Assembly: GCA_002437585.1 (NCBI GenBank)
Contig: DJQM01000016.1
Coordinates: 19,726-74,422, forward strand
DNA length: 54,697 nt
Direction of reading: 5' to 3'
Source of the DNA: Clostridiales bacterium UBA6386
GTDB lineage: Bacteria > Bacillota > Clostridia > Oscillospirales > Oscillospiraceae
Shown here in pieces: positions 15,687 to 21,286 of this stretch. A program made the translations under genes and the position numbers. Under the pieces are notes generated by a model. That model had not been told where the DNA came from, did no database searches, and saw nothing but the letters and a program-made list of their open reading frames with translations. How positions within the stretch are numbered: position 1 is the stretch's first letter; each line of letters starts with the position of its first letter.

Positions 15687-16754
15687 TCAAATATCGCCCG
15701 TTTTACCGTTAGCGGAGGAAAAGAAGTTGCGAAAATCCTGTGCCCTTTTGGCGATATCCTTCTGGGCTAAGTGCGTGTAGATTTTGTGCATTGTCCCATC
15801 ATCCGCCCATCCGCCTATCTCCATTGCTATCTTTTCCGGGATTTGCAGGTGATAAGCCAAAGATGCGAAGCTGTGCCGCAATCCGTGGTTCCCAACCTTT
15901 GGAAGACCGTTCGCGGCGCAGATTTCATTTATTCTTTTGTAAATCCAGCCGCCGGTCAGGGTTACGACATATCCTTCCTTGCTGGGAACAGCTTTCAACG
16001 CTTCGGCAAGTGGCTCTATGATCGGCACGGTGCGGCGGGAGGAATCATTCTTGTTCTGCTTCTTGTGCACCAGCTTCCCGCCGTCCCCGGCCACTCTCGC
16101 ACCGTGGACATATATAATCTCGTTTTCCAGATCAACATTGTCCCAGGTCAAGGCGAGCATTTCAGACCGCCGCAGACTGGACAGCTCCAGCAATGCGGCT
16201 ATCTCTATCGGATCGCCTTTGATAGCGGTTACAAATGCCGGAATCTGTTCAGGATCTAGGAACGGCTTCTCGTTGTACTCCTTTTCAGGAAGCGTCACCC
16301 GTGGCCGTCGGCCTGTCTCTTCAAATATCGCTGCGGAAATCAACATCCAAACGTTCTTGATATATTTGGGGGATAGGGACTTTGCCTCCCGCCGAATGGC
16401 GGCTTGCCACTGGTCATCCGTTGTGGTGTACACGTCGGAGTGCATCATGCTTTGGAACCGCTGCTTGCGATAGGATTCATACGCATAAATCGTAGATGGA
16501 GATTTGAAGCCCTTCCGGGCGGCTATGTATTTATCCAGAACCTCTCCTAAGGGCTTTCCGCTCTTCCTGGGGGCTTTTTTTGCGGCAATGACACCGTGCT
16601 TCAAAGCCAGGTATTCCGCCACGCACTCATCATAGGACGGCTTCGTGATGGACACTGTGCGCCCATCCATGTAAATTCGTGTTCGCCAGGAGCCGGAGGG
16701 CAGCTGCTCTATTCTGGGCAGCTTGATTTCCGGCTGTTTTTTCTTTTTGGGCAT
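15687..16754 (-). CDS. int: Tyrosine site-specific integrase
   Basis: Phage integrase of 355 aa from ATG 16754, chosen because AAGGGG is just upstream (a TTG eight codons earlier lies before it). An N-terminal basic, AP2-like arm-binding region (SGSWRTRIYMDGRTVSITK) leads to a SAM-like core-binding domain and the catalytic domain. That domain has the first Arg in LSSLRRSEML (about residue 194), HGLRHSFASL with the HxxR pair (about 291), and the nucleophile in KIYTHLAQ (about 325). It lies next to the tRNA-His fragment with its C-terminal end toward the site. It should catalyse integration and, with an excisionase not recognised here, excision. Confidence 0.95.
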   Translation of the reverse strand: MPKKKKQPEIKLPRIEQLPSGSWRTRIYMDGRTVSITKPSYDECVAEYLALKHGVIAAKKAPRKSGKPLGEVLDKYIAARKGFKSPSTIYAYESYRKQRFQSMMHSDVYTTTDDQWQAAIRREAKSLSPKYIKNVWMLISAAIFEETGRRPRVTLPEKEYNEKPFLDPEQIPAFVTAIKGDPIEIAALLELSSLRRSEMLALTWDNVDLENEIIYVHGARVAGDGGKLVHKKQNKNDSSRRTVPIIEPLAEALKAVPSKEGYVVTLTGGWIYKRINEICAANGLPKVGNHGLRHSFASLAYHLQIPEKIAMEIGGWADDGTMHKIYTHLAQKDIAKRAQDFRNFFSSANGKTGDI

Positions 16755-16796
16755 ATTCCCCTTGCCTTTCCGGGGCAAATCTGCTAAGATAAATGG

Positions 16797-16872
16797 GCAG
16801 ACTGCCCCTATGTAGTGTGGAGGGTTTCTGTATTGTCCGTCTCAGGGGTATGAGCCTGAGACGGATTTTTTT
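16797..16872 (+). ncRNA. Candidate small RNA divergent from integrase
   Basis: A promoter-like pair TTGCCT (16762-16767), a 17-bp spacer and TAAGAT (16785-16790, preceded by TG for an extended -10) points rightward. About 75 bases later a strong terminator is found: 10-bp stem 16837-16846 with 16855-16864, then seven T. Between them is GGGCA-GAC-TGCCC. No ORF with a ribosome site fits. The promoter overlaps the 5' part of int, so the RNA or its transcription could affect int expression. Confidence 0.4.
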
Positions 16873-16998
16873 GTGAATTTGCATGGAAGCGTGCAAATTC
16901 TGAAGGGTTTTGCGGTAGTTGTGAGGGGGTACAAAGCGAAAAGATCAGGGCAAGCGCATAAAAGGTAAAAATTTTTTACATTTTGTGCACTTTTTCTG

Positions 16999-17063
16999 TT
17001 TACTTTCGTTGATGAAGTGTATATAATACTAGTGCGGATAAGTCCGCACTAATGTGATATAAT
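16999..17063 (+). promoter_or_regulatory. Tandem promoters of the type III toxin-antitoxin module
   Basis: First promoter: TTTACT 16999-17004, 17-bp spacer, TATAAT 17022-17027. A perfect 8-bp palindrome AGTGCGGA-TAAG-TCCGCACT (17031-17050) follows. A second, extended -10 TGATATAAT lies at 17055-17063, placing a start about 20 bases before the antitoxin repeats. The palindrome may be an operator or a leader hairpin. Confidence 0.75.
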
Positions 17064-17088
17064 GGTTCTACCATCTATCACCTCCTCA

Positions 17089-17196
17089 AGCGGAGAGCCC
17101 GTGCCGTAAATCGGGACTGAAAAAAGCGGAAAGCCCATGCCGGAAGTTGGGACTGAAAAAAGCGGAAAGCCCTAGCCGTAAGTAGGGCCAGAAAAA
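17089..17196 (+). ncRNA. toxI: ToxI-type antitoxin RNA: three exact 36-nt tandem repeats
   Basis: Repeats at 17089-17124, 17125-17160 and 17161-17196, each AGCGGARAGCCC...GGGAC/CC..GAAAAA and exactly 36 nt. The four-base stem in each covaries (CCCG/CGGG, CCCA/TGGG, CCCT/AGGG), which is direct evidence of RNA structure. Type III antitoxins are repeats of this length that the toxin itself cuts in the A-rich junction; the resulting pseudoknots then wrap and inhibit it. Promoter upstream, terminator downstream and the toxin gene directly after complete the known layout. The repeats abut with no spacers, so this is not a CRISPR array. Confidence 0.9.
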
Positions 17197-17232
17197 TGGC
17201 GAGATGGGGTACTCTATCTCGCCATTCCTTTT
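17195..17232 (+). terminator. Attenuating terminator between toxI and toxN
   Basis: Perfect 11-bp stem AATGGCGAGAT (17195-17205) with ATCTCGCCATT (17216-17226), 10-base loop, then CCTTTT. In type III modules such a terminator sets a high ratio of antitoxin RNA to toxin mRNA by partial read-through. Confidence 0.9.
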
Positions 17233-17254
17233 ATACAGAAAGCGAGGGTGTTCC

Positions 17255-17767
17255 GTGGAGAGCCTGCGTATCTATCGAATCAGTGACCAATACATTCGTT
17301 TCCTCAACAGTAGAGATTCCAGAGTCCAGTATAACAAGGGAGCTCGGAGACCGTATGTCGGCGTTGTTTTCAACTTCGGCGGGTTTAGGTACTTCGTTCC
17401 CATGGAATCCCCAAAACCGAATCATGCGAATATCAAGCCGGGAAAGCATATTATTAAGCTGGCTGGCGGCAAATACGGGCTGCTGGGTTTTAACAATATG
17501 GTTCCGGTACATAAGGACGCACTGATTGAATTTGACTTTGACGCGGAACCGGATGAAAAATACCGTGAGTTGCTAAAGCGTCAGGCGTCGCTGTGCAACC
17601 GCATCAAGGCAGACATCCTGAACCATGCGCAGATGACATACTTCGACGTCGTGAACAATAGAAACAAGTTCTTGGTCAGGATTTCATGCGATTTCAAAAA
17701 GTTGGAAACGGCCTGTAAGCAGTACAACAAGGACTATGTGCAGAAGCAAAGAAGAAAACCACAGTAA
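17255..17767 (+). CDS. toxN: Type III toxin ToxN/AbiQ-like endoribonuclease
   Basis: Endoribonuclease toxin of 170 aa. The start is GTG 17255, since GCGAGGG lies six bases upstream and the encoded ESLRIYRISDQYIRFL matches the usual N-terminus of the family (short strand, then a KYI-like helix). Other family features are PYVGVVFNFGGFRYFVPMES (central beta sheet, with the PMESPK loop), the K-L-GGKYGLLGFNNMVPV region, and a helical C-terminus (REL LKRQASLCNRIKADIL). ToxN cuts cellular and phage RNA when the antitoxin is depleted, giving abortive infection. Carried by a prophage, it probably excludes competing phages. The following terminator isolates it. Confidence 0.9.
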   Translation: MESLRIYRISDQYIRFLNSRDSRVQYNKGARRPYVGVVFNFGGFRYFVPMESPKPNHANIKPGKHIIKLAGGKYGLLGFNNMVPVHKDALIEFDFDAEPDEKYRELLKRQASLCNRIKADILNHAQMTYFDVVNNRNKFLVRISCDFKKLETACKQYNKDYVQKQRRKPQ

Positions 17768-17778
17768 AATCATTCCAT

Positions 17779-17820
17779 GACCGCTTCGGTGTTGGTAGCA
17801 CCGGGGCGGTTTTTTATTTT
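17779..17820 (+). terminator. Terminator of toxN
   Basis: ACCGC-TTCGGTG pairs with CACCGGG-GCGGT (two G-T pairs) and a TTTTTTATTTT tract follows, 12 bases after the toxN stop. Confidence 0.85.
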
Positions 17821-18101
17821 CCCGTTTTATCGGCGGGGAGTTTGGAACCGGCCTCGTTCTTAAACTGGTCGAATTCGACCAGTTTAAAATCCGGGTTATT
17901 GAGCTGCTCCCACAGGCCAAGGAATTCAAGGGTACTGCGCAGGCGAAGCCAGTTCTTGACGACATCGGCGGGGAATTCCGGATTCCGATGCCGGGCCATG
18001 TCTGTCAGGGAAATATAATCCTCTTCATTTCCAATGGTGGTAACAACGGCAATGTCGATACCATCGGCATGAATGATACTTTGCACTTTCTTGTTTGCCA
18101 T
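17814..18101 (-). pseudogene. KilA-N domain protein, C-terminally truncated
   Basis: The 95-aa product carries the beginning of a KilA-N DNA-binding domain: a lead-in ADGIDIAVVTTIGNEEDYIS, LTDMARHRNPEFPADVVKNW, STLEFLGLWEQLNNPDFKLV, EFDQFKNEAGS. Full proteins of this family continue for another ~150 residues (catalytic-looking core and helical tail). Here the match stops at NEAGS and nine unrelated residues run to a stop beside the toxN terminator. GGAGAG precedes the ATG, so translation is still possible. The break next to the toxin-antitoxin module suggests the module's arrival or a deletion cut the gene. Confidence 0.75.
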
Positions 18102-18138
18102 AGAAGTCTCTCCTTTCTATCGCACGGAATTGGTTTTT

Positions 18139-18171
18139 CTTTCAATCCACGCTCCCCGTGCGGAAAGCGGC
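18139..18171 (-). repeat. Solitary type I-C-like CRISPR repeat
   Basis: On the minus strand: GCCGCTTTCCGCACGGGG then AGCGTGGATTGAAAG (33 nt). The ending GCGTGGATTGAAA is the hallmark of type I-C repeats, and the whole unit aligns to the remembered form GTCGCTCCCCGCACGGGG plus AGCGTGGATTGAAAT with about four differences. The hairpin is kept: GCTTTCC pairs with GGGGAGC through two G-U pairs. No second repeat, spacer series or cas gene is nearby. It starts four bases after the stop of the DUF4160 gene and lies in the leader of the KilA-N fragment, all on the minus strand. It could be a crRNA-mimicking anti-CRISPR RNA or a relic. Confidence 0.7.
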
Positions 18172-18175
18172 AGCT

Positions 18176-18454
18176 TTAGCAGTAGAACGTTGCAGAGCCG
18201 AAGAAGGAAGTCCACTTCTGAATGACCTCACCGCTTCTGGCTTCGATGATCATCATAATGTTGCGCAGAGTTTTGGCGGGAATCTGGGAATTGTTGTTGC
18301 ACAGGTAGCAGCCACCAGCAGCGGTGATCCAGATCTTCGTGGCGTTGGCAGTGGGCGCACCCTGGGCTACATGGACGTGGACAGGCTCCAGGGGGTCATT
18401 TTCATTTGACCAGAAATAGACCCAGTAAGAACCGATCTTAAAAACCTGCGGCAC
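18176..18454 (-). CDS. DUF4160 family protein
   Basis: Small protein of 92 aa. The start GTG 18454 is used because GGAGGGAGG is eight bases upstream; it overlaps the end of the preceding gene by 17 bases. PQVFKIGSYWVYFWSNE, the EPVHVHV core and the C-terminal IIEARSGEVIQKWTSFFG match DUF4160, whose conserved His pair lies in HVHV. DUF4160 genes commonly sit beside a second small gene in toxin-antitoxin-like pairs, as here, but the activity is unknown. Confidence 0.75.
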   Translation of the reverse strand: MPQVFKIGSYWVYFWSNENDPLEPVHVHVAQGAPTANATKIWITAAGGCYLCNNNSQIPAKTLRNIMMIIEARSGEVIQKWTSFFGSATFYC

Positions 18455-18710
18455 TGTCGAAGCCTCCCTCCTGGGCAAACCGGAGAATCAGATGAGCGGT
18501 GGAGCGGATAACCTCCTCATAGCGGGCCAATTCTTCCGCGGAAAGGCCAGAGATATCCTGCCATTGATAGCCCGGAAGAATGCAGGTGCCATAGTGGAAG
18601 CAGTCCTTTGCGTCGGGCTTTTCCACATAGACCTTCACGGTGCCGTCCGGACGCATTTCCGAGTGGACGATTTCCGCGGAATCATCCAGAGTCATAAAGG
18701 GATACATCAT
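18438..18710 (-). CDS. Hypothetical partner of the DUF4160 protein
   Basis: A 90-aa acidic protein (MMYPFMTLDDSAEIVHSEM..., EELARYEEVIRSTAHLILRF) with AAGGAGG eight bases before the ATG. Predicted short beta strands followed by a C-terminal helix. It is the first gene of a two-gene overlapping unit with DUF4160. I do not recognise a named family; the pairing suggests a regulatory or antitoxin-type partner (inference). Confidence 0.6.
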   Translation of the reverse strand: MMYPFMTLDDSAEIVHSEMRPDGTVKVYVEKPDAKDCFHYGTCILPGYQWQDISGLSAEELARYEEVIRSTAHLILRFAQEGGFDSAAGF

Positions 18711-18775
18711 ATGGGGTTCCTCCTTACATTCATTTGCTTATTTTTATCCAGGTTCCTAGAGAGAGCGCGGCGAGA

Positions 18776-19408
18776 TCACCTCACAGAGCTGGTAAATGCC
18801 ACAGCTTTGCCCAGAATGCGGACTTCGTTCATTTCTTCTTTTCGGTAAACTAGCGGGTCGTACAGGGGATTCTCCGGCTCCAGGATGATCCTGTCCGGCA
18901 GGCGTTTGAATCGCTTGAGGGTGGCCTCGGTTTCAATCAGCACGGCGGCGATCTCGCCGTTCTCCACCGTGTCCTGCTGGCGGATGTAGACGATGTCGCC
19001 GTCGAAGATTCGAGCGTTAATCATGGAGTCGCCCTTGCAGGTCAGGGCAAAGTCGGCGTGGATATGGACGAGGATGTCCACCTGACCCTCAATGTGCTCT
19101 TCGGCCAGCACCGGTGCCCCGCAGGCGATGGTGCCCAGAAGGGGAATCTTCCGCATTTCCGGCATGGGGAGGATGTTGGAGGCCGTAGGGATGGAAGGAC
19201 GATCTTCCGGTTCCCAGCCCAGAAGGCTGGTAGTTGTTACACCAACAATATCGGCAATTTTTTCAAGCCGATCAAGGGGAATGTTTGTAATCTTGCCGAT
19301 TTCGTATTTATAGATCGTTTGTTTTGTAGTTCCGCATTTTTTGCCGAGTTCTTCCTGCGTGAGACCAGCGGCTTCACGCGCCGCTCGAATTTTATCGCCG
19401 AGTGTCAT
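18776..19408 (-). CDS. Prophage repressor: XRE helix-turn-helix plus S24 peptidase (CI/LexA-like)
   Basis: Maintains lysogeny by binding operators between itself and cro. Start ATG 19408 with AGAGGTG upstream; 210 aa. The N-terminal helix-turn-helix is LTQEELGKKCGTTKQTIYKYEIG (residues about 17-40). After a linker, IPLLGTIACGAPVLAEE is the self-cleavage region; the cut would fall at Cys-Gly instead of LexA's Ala-Gly. CKGDSM holds the catalytic Ser and EATLKRFKR the Lys. RecA-stimulated autocleavage on DNA damage, and hence SOS induction, follows from the family. Confidence 0.92.
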   Translation of the reverse strand: MTLGDKIRAAREAAGLTQEELGKKCGTTKQTIYKYEIGKITNIPLDRLEKIADIVGVTTTSLLGWEPEDRPSIPTASNILPMPEMRKIPLLGTIACGAPVLAEEHIEGQVDILVHIHADFALTCKGDSMINARIFDGDIVYIRQQDTVENGEIAAVLIETEATLKRFKRLPDRIILEPENPLYDPLVYRKEEMNEVRILGKAVAFTSSVR

Positions 19409-19429
19409 TGTCAGCACCTCTTTCCTGAT

Positions 19430-19529
19430 GTAACTTTATTATATCACTTATTTTTCTGAAATCAAGTAAAAAATGACTTGACAAGTCACTAATTTTGATG
19501 TATCATAGCGGTAACTTTAAAAGTTACCA
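19430..19529. promoter_or_regulatory. Lysogeny switch: divergent promoters and repressor operators
   Basis: Rightward promoter: TTGACA 19478-19483, 17-bp spacer, TATCAT 19501-19506. Leftward (minus) promoter: TTGATT 19460-19465, 16-bp spacer, TATAAT 19438-19443. GTAACTT boxes: a half site GTAACTTTA at 19430, beside the leftward -10, and a 19-bp palindrome GGTAACTTT-A-AAAGTTACC at 19511-19529, over the predicted rightward transcript start. TGACTTG-A-CAAGTCA overlaps the rightward -35. Confidence 0.8.
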
Positions 19530-19543
19530 GAGGAGGTGATAAG

Positions 19544-19741
19544 ATGAACGCTGCGCGTCTGAAGGGCATCATTGCCGAAAACGGCCTTTCCCAGCGAGAT
19601 GTTGCGAAAGCAATTGGCATGAGCGAAAAAACCTTCTATACCAAGATGAAGAAAGGAAAGTTTGGCATCGATGAGGCAGAAGCCATGATCCAGCTTTTGA
19701 AGATCGAAAATCCTGCATCTATTTTTTTGACTTCGCAGTAA
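19544..19741 (+). CDS. Cro-like small XRE regulator
   Basis: A 65-aa helix-turn-helix protein (LSQRDVAKAIGMSEKTFYTKM) with GAGGAGGTG before the ATG, divergent from the CI-like repressor. Position and size fit a Cro protein that shuts down repressor synthesis on the lytic path. Its stop codon lies inside a third GTAACTT palindrome. Confidence 0.85.
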   Translation: MNAARLKGIIAENGLSQRDVAKAIGMSEKTFYTKMKKGKFGIDEAEAMIQLLKIENPASIFLTSQ

Positions 19742-19754
19742 CTTAAAAAGTTAC
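19738..19754. promoter_or_regulatory. Third repressor-type operator, at the end of cro
   Basis: GTAACTT-AAA-AAGTTAC, a perfect palindrome of the same box as at 19511-19529 but with a three-base centre. It includes the cro stop codon. Confidence 0.65.
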
Positions 19755-19811
19755 AAAGAACAACGAGAAGGCGAAAAAATGAGACGAAAATTCAAATGGG
19801 AGGTGATGAAG

Positions 19812-20084
19812 ATGGAATTTCCAAAATTTGCACTAGTATCAGATGGATATCATACCGGACTTTTGCTGGACGGCATTTTCTTCGGAAAAGGGATTAAACG
19901 ACTTGATTTTTCAACGGAGAACAAGGACGGCAATAGCGAGAGTACGATTCGGGTCATGGACTTAGATATCAGAAAGGTGTCACTGATACGCGGTGAAGAA
20001 GAGTTCACTGAGTATTTGAAAGAAATAACAGAACGAGAGGAAGATGTCAAAAAGTTTTTAGATGGGTTCTCAAAACAAAATTGA
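19812..20084 (+). CDS. Hypothetical early phage protein
   Basis: A 90-aa protein starting at ATG 19812 (GGGAGGTG seven bases upstream; two earlier in-frame ATGs are too near or before it). Predicted beta strands (FALVSDGYHTGLLLDGIFFG, STIRVMDLDIRKVSLI) and an acidic C-terminal helix (EYLKEITEREEDVKKFLDG). No family recognised. Its TGA stop begins the stem-loop at 20083. Confidence 0.65.
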   Translation: MEFPKFALVSDGYHTGLLLDGIFFGKGIKRLDFSTENKDGNSESTIRVMDLDIRKVSLIRGEEEFTEYLKEITEREEDVKKFLDGFSKQN

Positions 20085-20110
20085 CCGCACCTGCGGCAAC
20101 AGATGCGGTC
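20083..20110 (-). terminator. Stem-loop with conserved CTGCGGCAACAG tip, copy 1
   Basis: GACCGCA 20083-20089 pairs with TGCGGTC 20104-20110 around CCTGCGGCAACAGA, itself able to form CTG/CAG. On the minus strand it is followed by AATTTTGTTTTG, so it terminates the minus gene 20117-20317. A second copy with a different, compensating stem is at 20924. Confidence 0.7.
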
Positions 20111-20116
20111 GAGTGG

Positions 20117-20317
20117 CTACTTGTTTTCAGGCCGGTGGATGATGATCGTTCCCAGTATATCTTTCGTTGCTTCGATTACGCCCCGGTCTGACAACTCTGC
20201 AATAGCGGCTTTATACCCTTCAAAATCTTTGTATTCAATAAAAGAAAATGAGTTTTGGCCGGTTTGCTTATGCTTTTCCAAGAGAAACTCCAGAAAAGAA
20301 TTGGTTAGCTTACTCAA
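20117..20317 (-). CDS. Hypothetical small protein, minus-strand unit 1
   Basis: The start is TTG 20317, six bases after AGGGGGTG. The product is 66 aa (SKLTNSFLEFLLEKHKQTGQ..., GYKAAIAELSDRGVIEATKD), helical then a short strand pair, compatible with a small winged-helix-like fold. Its own promoter is clear: TTGATA 20363-20368, 17 bp, TATGAT 20340-20345, the latter preceded by TGC. It converges on the 19812 gene across the stem-loop. No function can be assigned. Confidence 0.6.
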   Translation of the reverse strand: MSKLTNSFLEFLLEKHKQTGQNSFSFIEYKDFEGYKAAIAELSDRGVIEATKDILGTIIIHRPENK

Positions 20318-20436
20318 AATATCACCCCCTTTCACCACGATCATAGCACGGGGGAAGTAAATTATCAACAATCAAAAACCCAGCGAGGGAGGTAAGAAGA
20401 TGGAAACCACAAACAAGGGAACGGAGGTGAGTAAAT

Positions 20437-20583
20437 ATGGTTCATAAATGGATTGTTGTCGGCCCCAAATGTGGAAGAGATAAGAATGGCACCTTCCGGT
20501 GTGTGTGCGGAAGGTGCCGGGAGTTACCTCACAATAAGAGCCAAAATGGAGGCGACGGCAGCAACGACAGCGGCCAAAGCTGA
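20437..20583 (+). CDS. Possible small Cys-rich protein
   Basis: A 48-aa frame with GGAGGTG before its ATG and a 15-codon ORF ending just upstream (ATG 20400). It encodes VHKWIVVGPKCGRDKNGTFR then CVCGRCRELPHNKS: Cys spaced like a zinc knuckle (C...CxCxxC). It runs through the stem-loop at 20488 and overlaps the minus gene 20524-20718 tail to tail. Support is only the ribosome site and Cys pattern. Confidence 0.4.
   Translation: MVHKWIVVGPKCGRDKNGTFRCVCGRCRELPHNKSQNGGDGSNDSGQS
20488..20518 (-). terminator. Stem-loop ending minus-strand unit 2
   Basis: Perfect 11-bp stem GGCACCTTCCG / CGGAAGGTGCC with a nine-base GTGTGTGTG loop. It lies in the same position after its minus gene as the 20083 and 20924 loops and is likewise flanked by a GTTAC-type box. 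Confidence 0.55.
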
Positions 20584-20718
20584 GACGGCGCAAAGTATTG
20601 TAGTGATTACAAAGCGTTCTTTCTCTGTTTGCTCTTTTGAGGCTGGGGTTTCTACCAGTTGATGAATTTCATCAATACCCGGAATGTAGTAGCGTTTATC
20701 GGATTCTCTACGAAACAT
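20524..20718 (-). CDS. Small C-terminally anchored membrane protein, minus-strand unit 2
   Basis: A 64-aa protein starting at ATG 20718 (GAAAGGA about 10 bases upstream): a soluble charged half (FRRESDKRYYIPGIDEIHQL, PASKEQTEKE) then a single membrane segment (VITTILCAVSALAAVVAAVA) to the C-terminus. A strong promoter precedes it: TTGCTA 20794-20799, 17 bp, TATAAT 20771-20776. Function unknown. A membrane-acting regulator, a superinfection-exclusion protein or a toxin are possible. Confidence 0.6.
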   Translation of the reverse strand: MFRRESDKRYYIPGIDEIHQLVETPASKEQTEKERFVITTILCAVSALAAVVAAVASILALIVR

Positions 20719-20811
20719 ACCCCGATTTTCCTTTCTTCCATACTCGGCTGTTGCAGCAGCCTGCAGGAACATTATAGAGGGGTACGGCGAATATAGCAAG
20801 GAGGTGAAATA

Positions 20812-20925
20812 GTGGACGATACAGACAAGATGGCCATAGCGGCGATTATCCTATCTGTGCTGTCGATTTTAGTAAATCTGCTAGCATCCGAAGGCTTCCA
20901 AGAATTTCTGACAAGTTTGCAGTGA
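20812..20925 (+). CDS. 37-aa single-pass membrane peptide
   Basis: GTG start with AAGGAGGTG seven bases upstream. The peptide is an acidic head (MDDTDK), one membrane segment (MAIAAIILSVLSILVNLLA) and a polar tail (SEGFQEFLTSLQ). Size and layout resemble type I toxin or small holin-like peptides, though no family match is visible. Its TGA stop starts the stem-loop at 20924, and it faces the minus gene 20984-21286. Confidence 0.6.
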   Translation: MDDTDKMAIAAIILSVLSILVNLLASEGFQEFLTSLQ

Positions 20926-20949
20926 GCCGCCTGCGGCAACAGACGGCTC
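20924..20949. terminator. Stem-loop with conserved CTGCGGCAACAG tip, copy 2
   Basis: GAGCCG 20924-20929 pairs with CGGCTC 20944-20949 around CCTGCGGCAACAGA. The apical 14 bases are identical to copy 1 while the stem differs in a compensating way. Followed by GGTAGGTTACTAG, comparable to GAGTGGCTACTTG after copy 1. Confidence 0.65.
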
Positions 20950-20974
20950 CGGTAGGTTACTAGGAGGTGAGCAC

Positions 20975-21163
20975 ATGAATCGTCTACGACCGCTCTTGAA
21001 GCAGCACCCGGAGAATCCGCACGATGTCCGGGATATGCTCAATCAGCAGTGTCGCAGCAGCTACGATGAGCGCCTGGACAAGTTGGAGAAGAAAGTCTCT
21101 GCGCTTTCGGCACTTCTCATCGGCTACCTTGCGGGCCATTTCCTCGGCCTGCTGCTTTTCTAA
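20975..21163 (+). CDS. Small coiled-coil membrane protein, antisense to 20984-21286
   Basis: A 62-aa frame with a good AGGAGGTG seven bases before its ATG. It encodes a charged N-terminus, heptads (YDERLDKLEKKVSALSALL) and a C-terminal membrane segment (IGYLAGHFLGLLLF). That pattern is what a real protein looks like, yet the opposite strand also carries a well-supported gene over the same bases. Both may be real, or one may be chance. Confidence 0.5.
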   Translation: MNRLRPLLKQHPENPHDVRDMLNQQCRSSYDERLDKLEKKVSALSALLIGYLAGHFLGLLLF

Positions 21164-21286
21164 CCTGCGTATCCGTTCCAGATATTTGGCGATCTTCGGG
21201 TTTTCCTCCATTTCCTTCAAGTCGATATTGGAGGTGTCAGGAATGTCCGGAAGGTCGAGCGGCGGAGAAAAGCTCTTTGGTTTCAC
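20984..21286 (-). CDS. Small membrane-anchored protein, minus-strand unit 3
   Basis: Start GTG 21286 after GGGGGTG; 100 aa. Acidic, Pro-rich N-terminus (PPLDLPDIPDTSNIDLKEME), a coiled-coil (YLERIRRLEKQQAEEMARKV) and a C-terminal membrane helix (LLQLVQALIVAAATLLI). Promoter: TTGAAT 21332-21337, 17 bp, TACAAT 21309-21314, preceded by TGC. The leader from -10 to start closely resembles that of the 20117-20317 gene (CCCGTGCTA...GAAAGGGGGTGAT), so the two share regulation. Function unknown. Confidence 0.6.
   Translation of the reverse strand: MKPKSFSPPLDLPDIPDTSNIDLKEMEENPKIAKYLERIRRLEKQQAEEMARKVADEKCRKRRDFLLQLVQALIVAAATLLIEHIPDIVRILRVLLQERS

Noticed and set aside
15597..15700. Complete tRNA gene
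   Set aside because: Only the T arm and acceptor 3' strand are present; upstream bases give no anticodon or D arm.
17089..17196. CRISPR array made of 36-nt repeats
   Set aside because: The repeats abut without spacers, covary in their stems and lie before a terminator and a ToxN-like gene; they are the RNA antitoxin.
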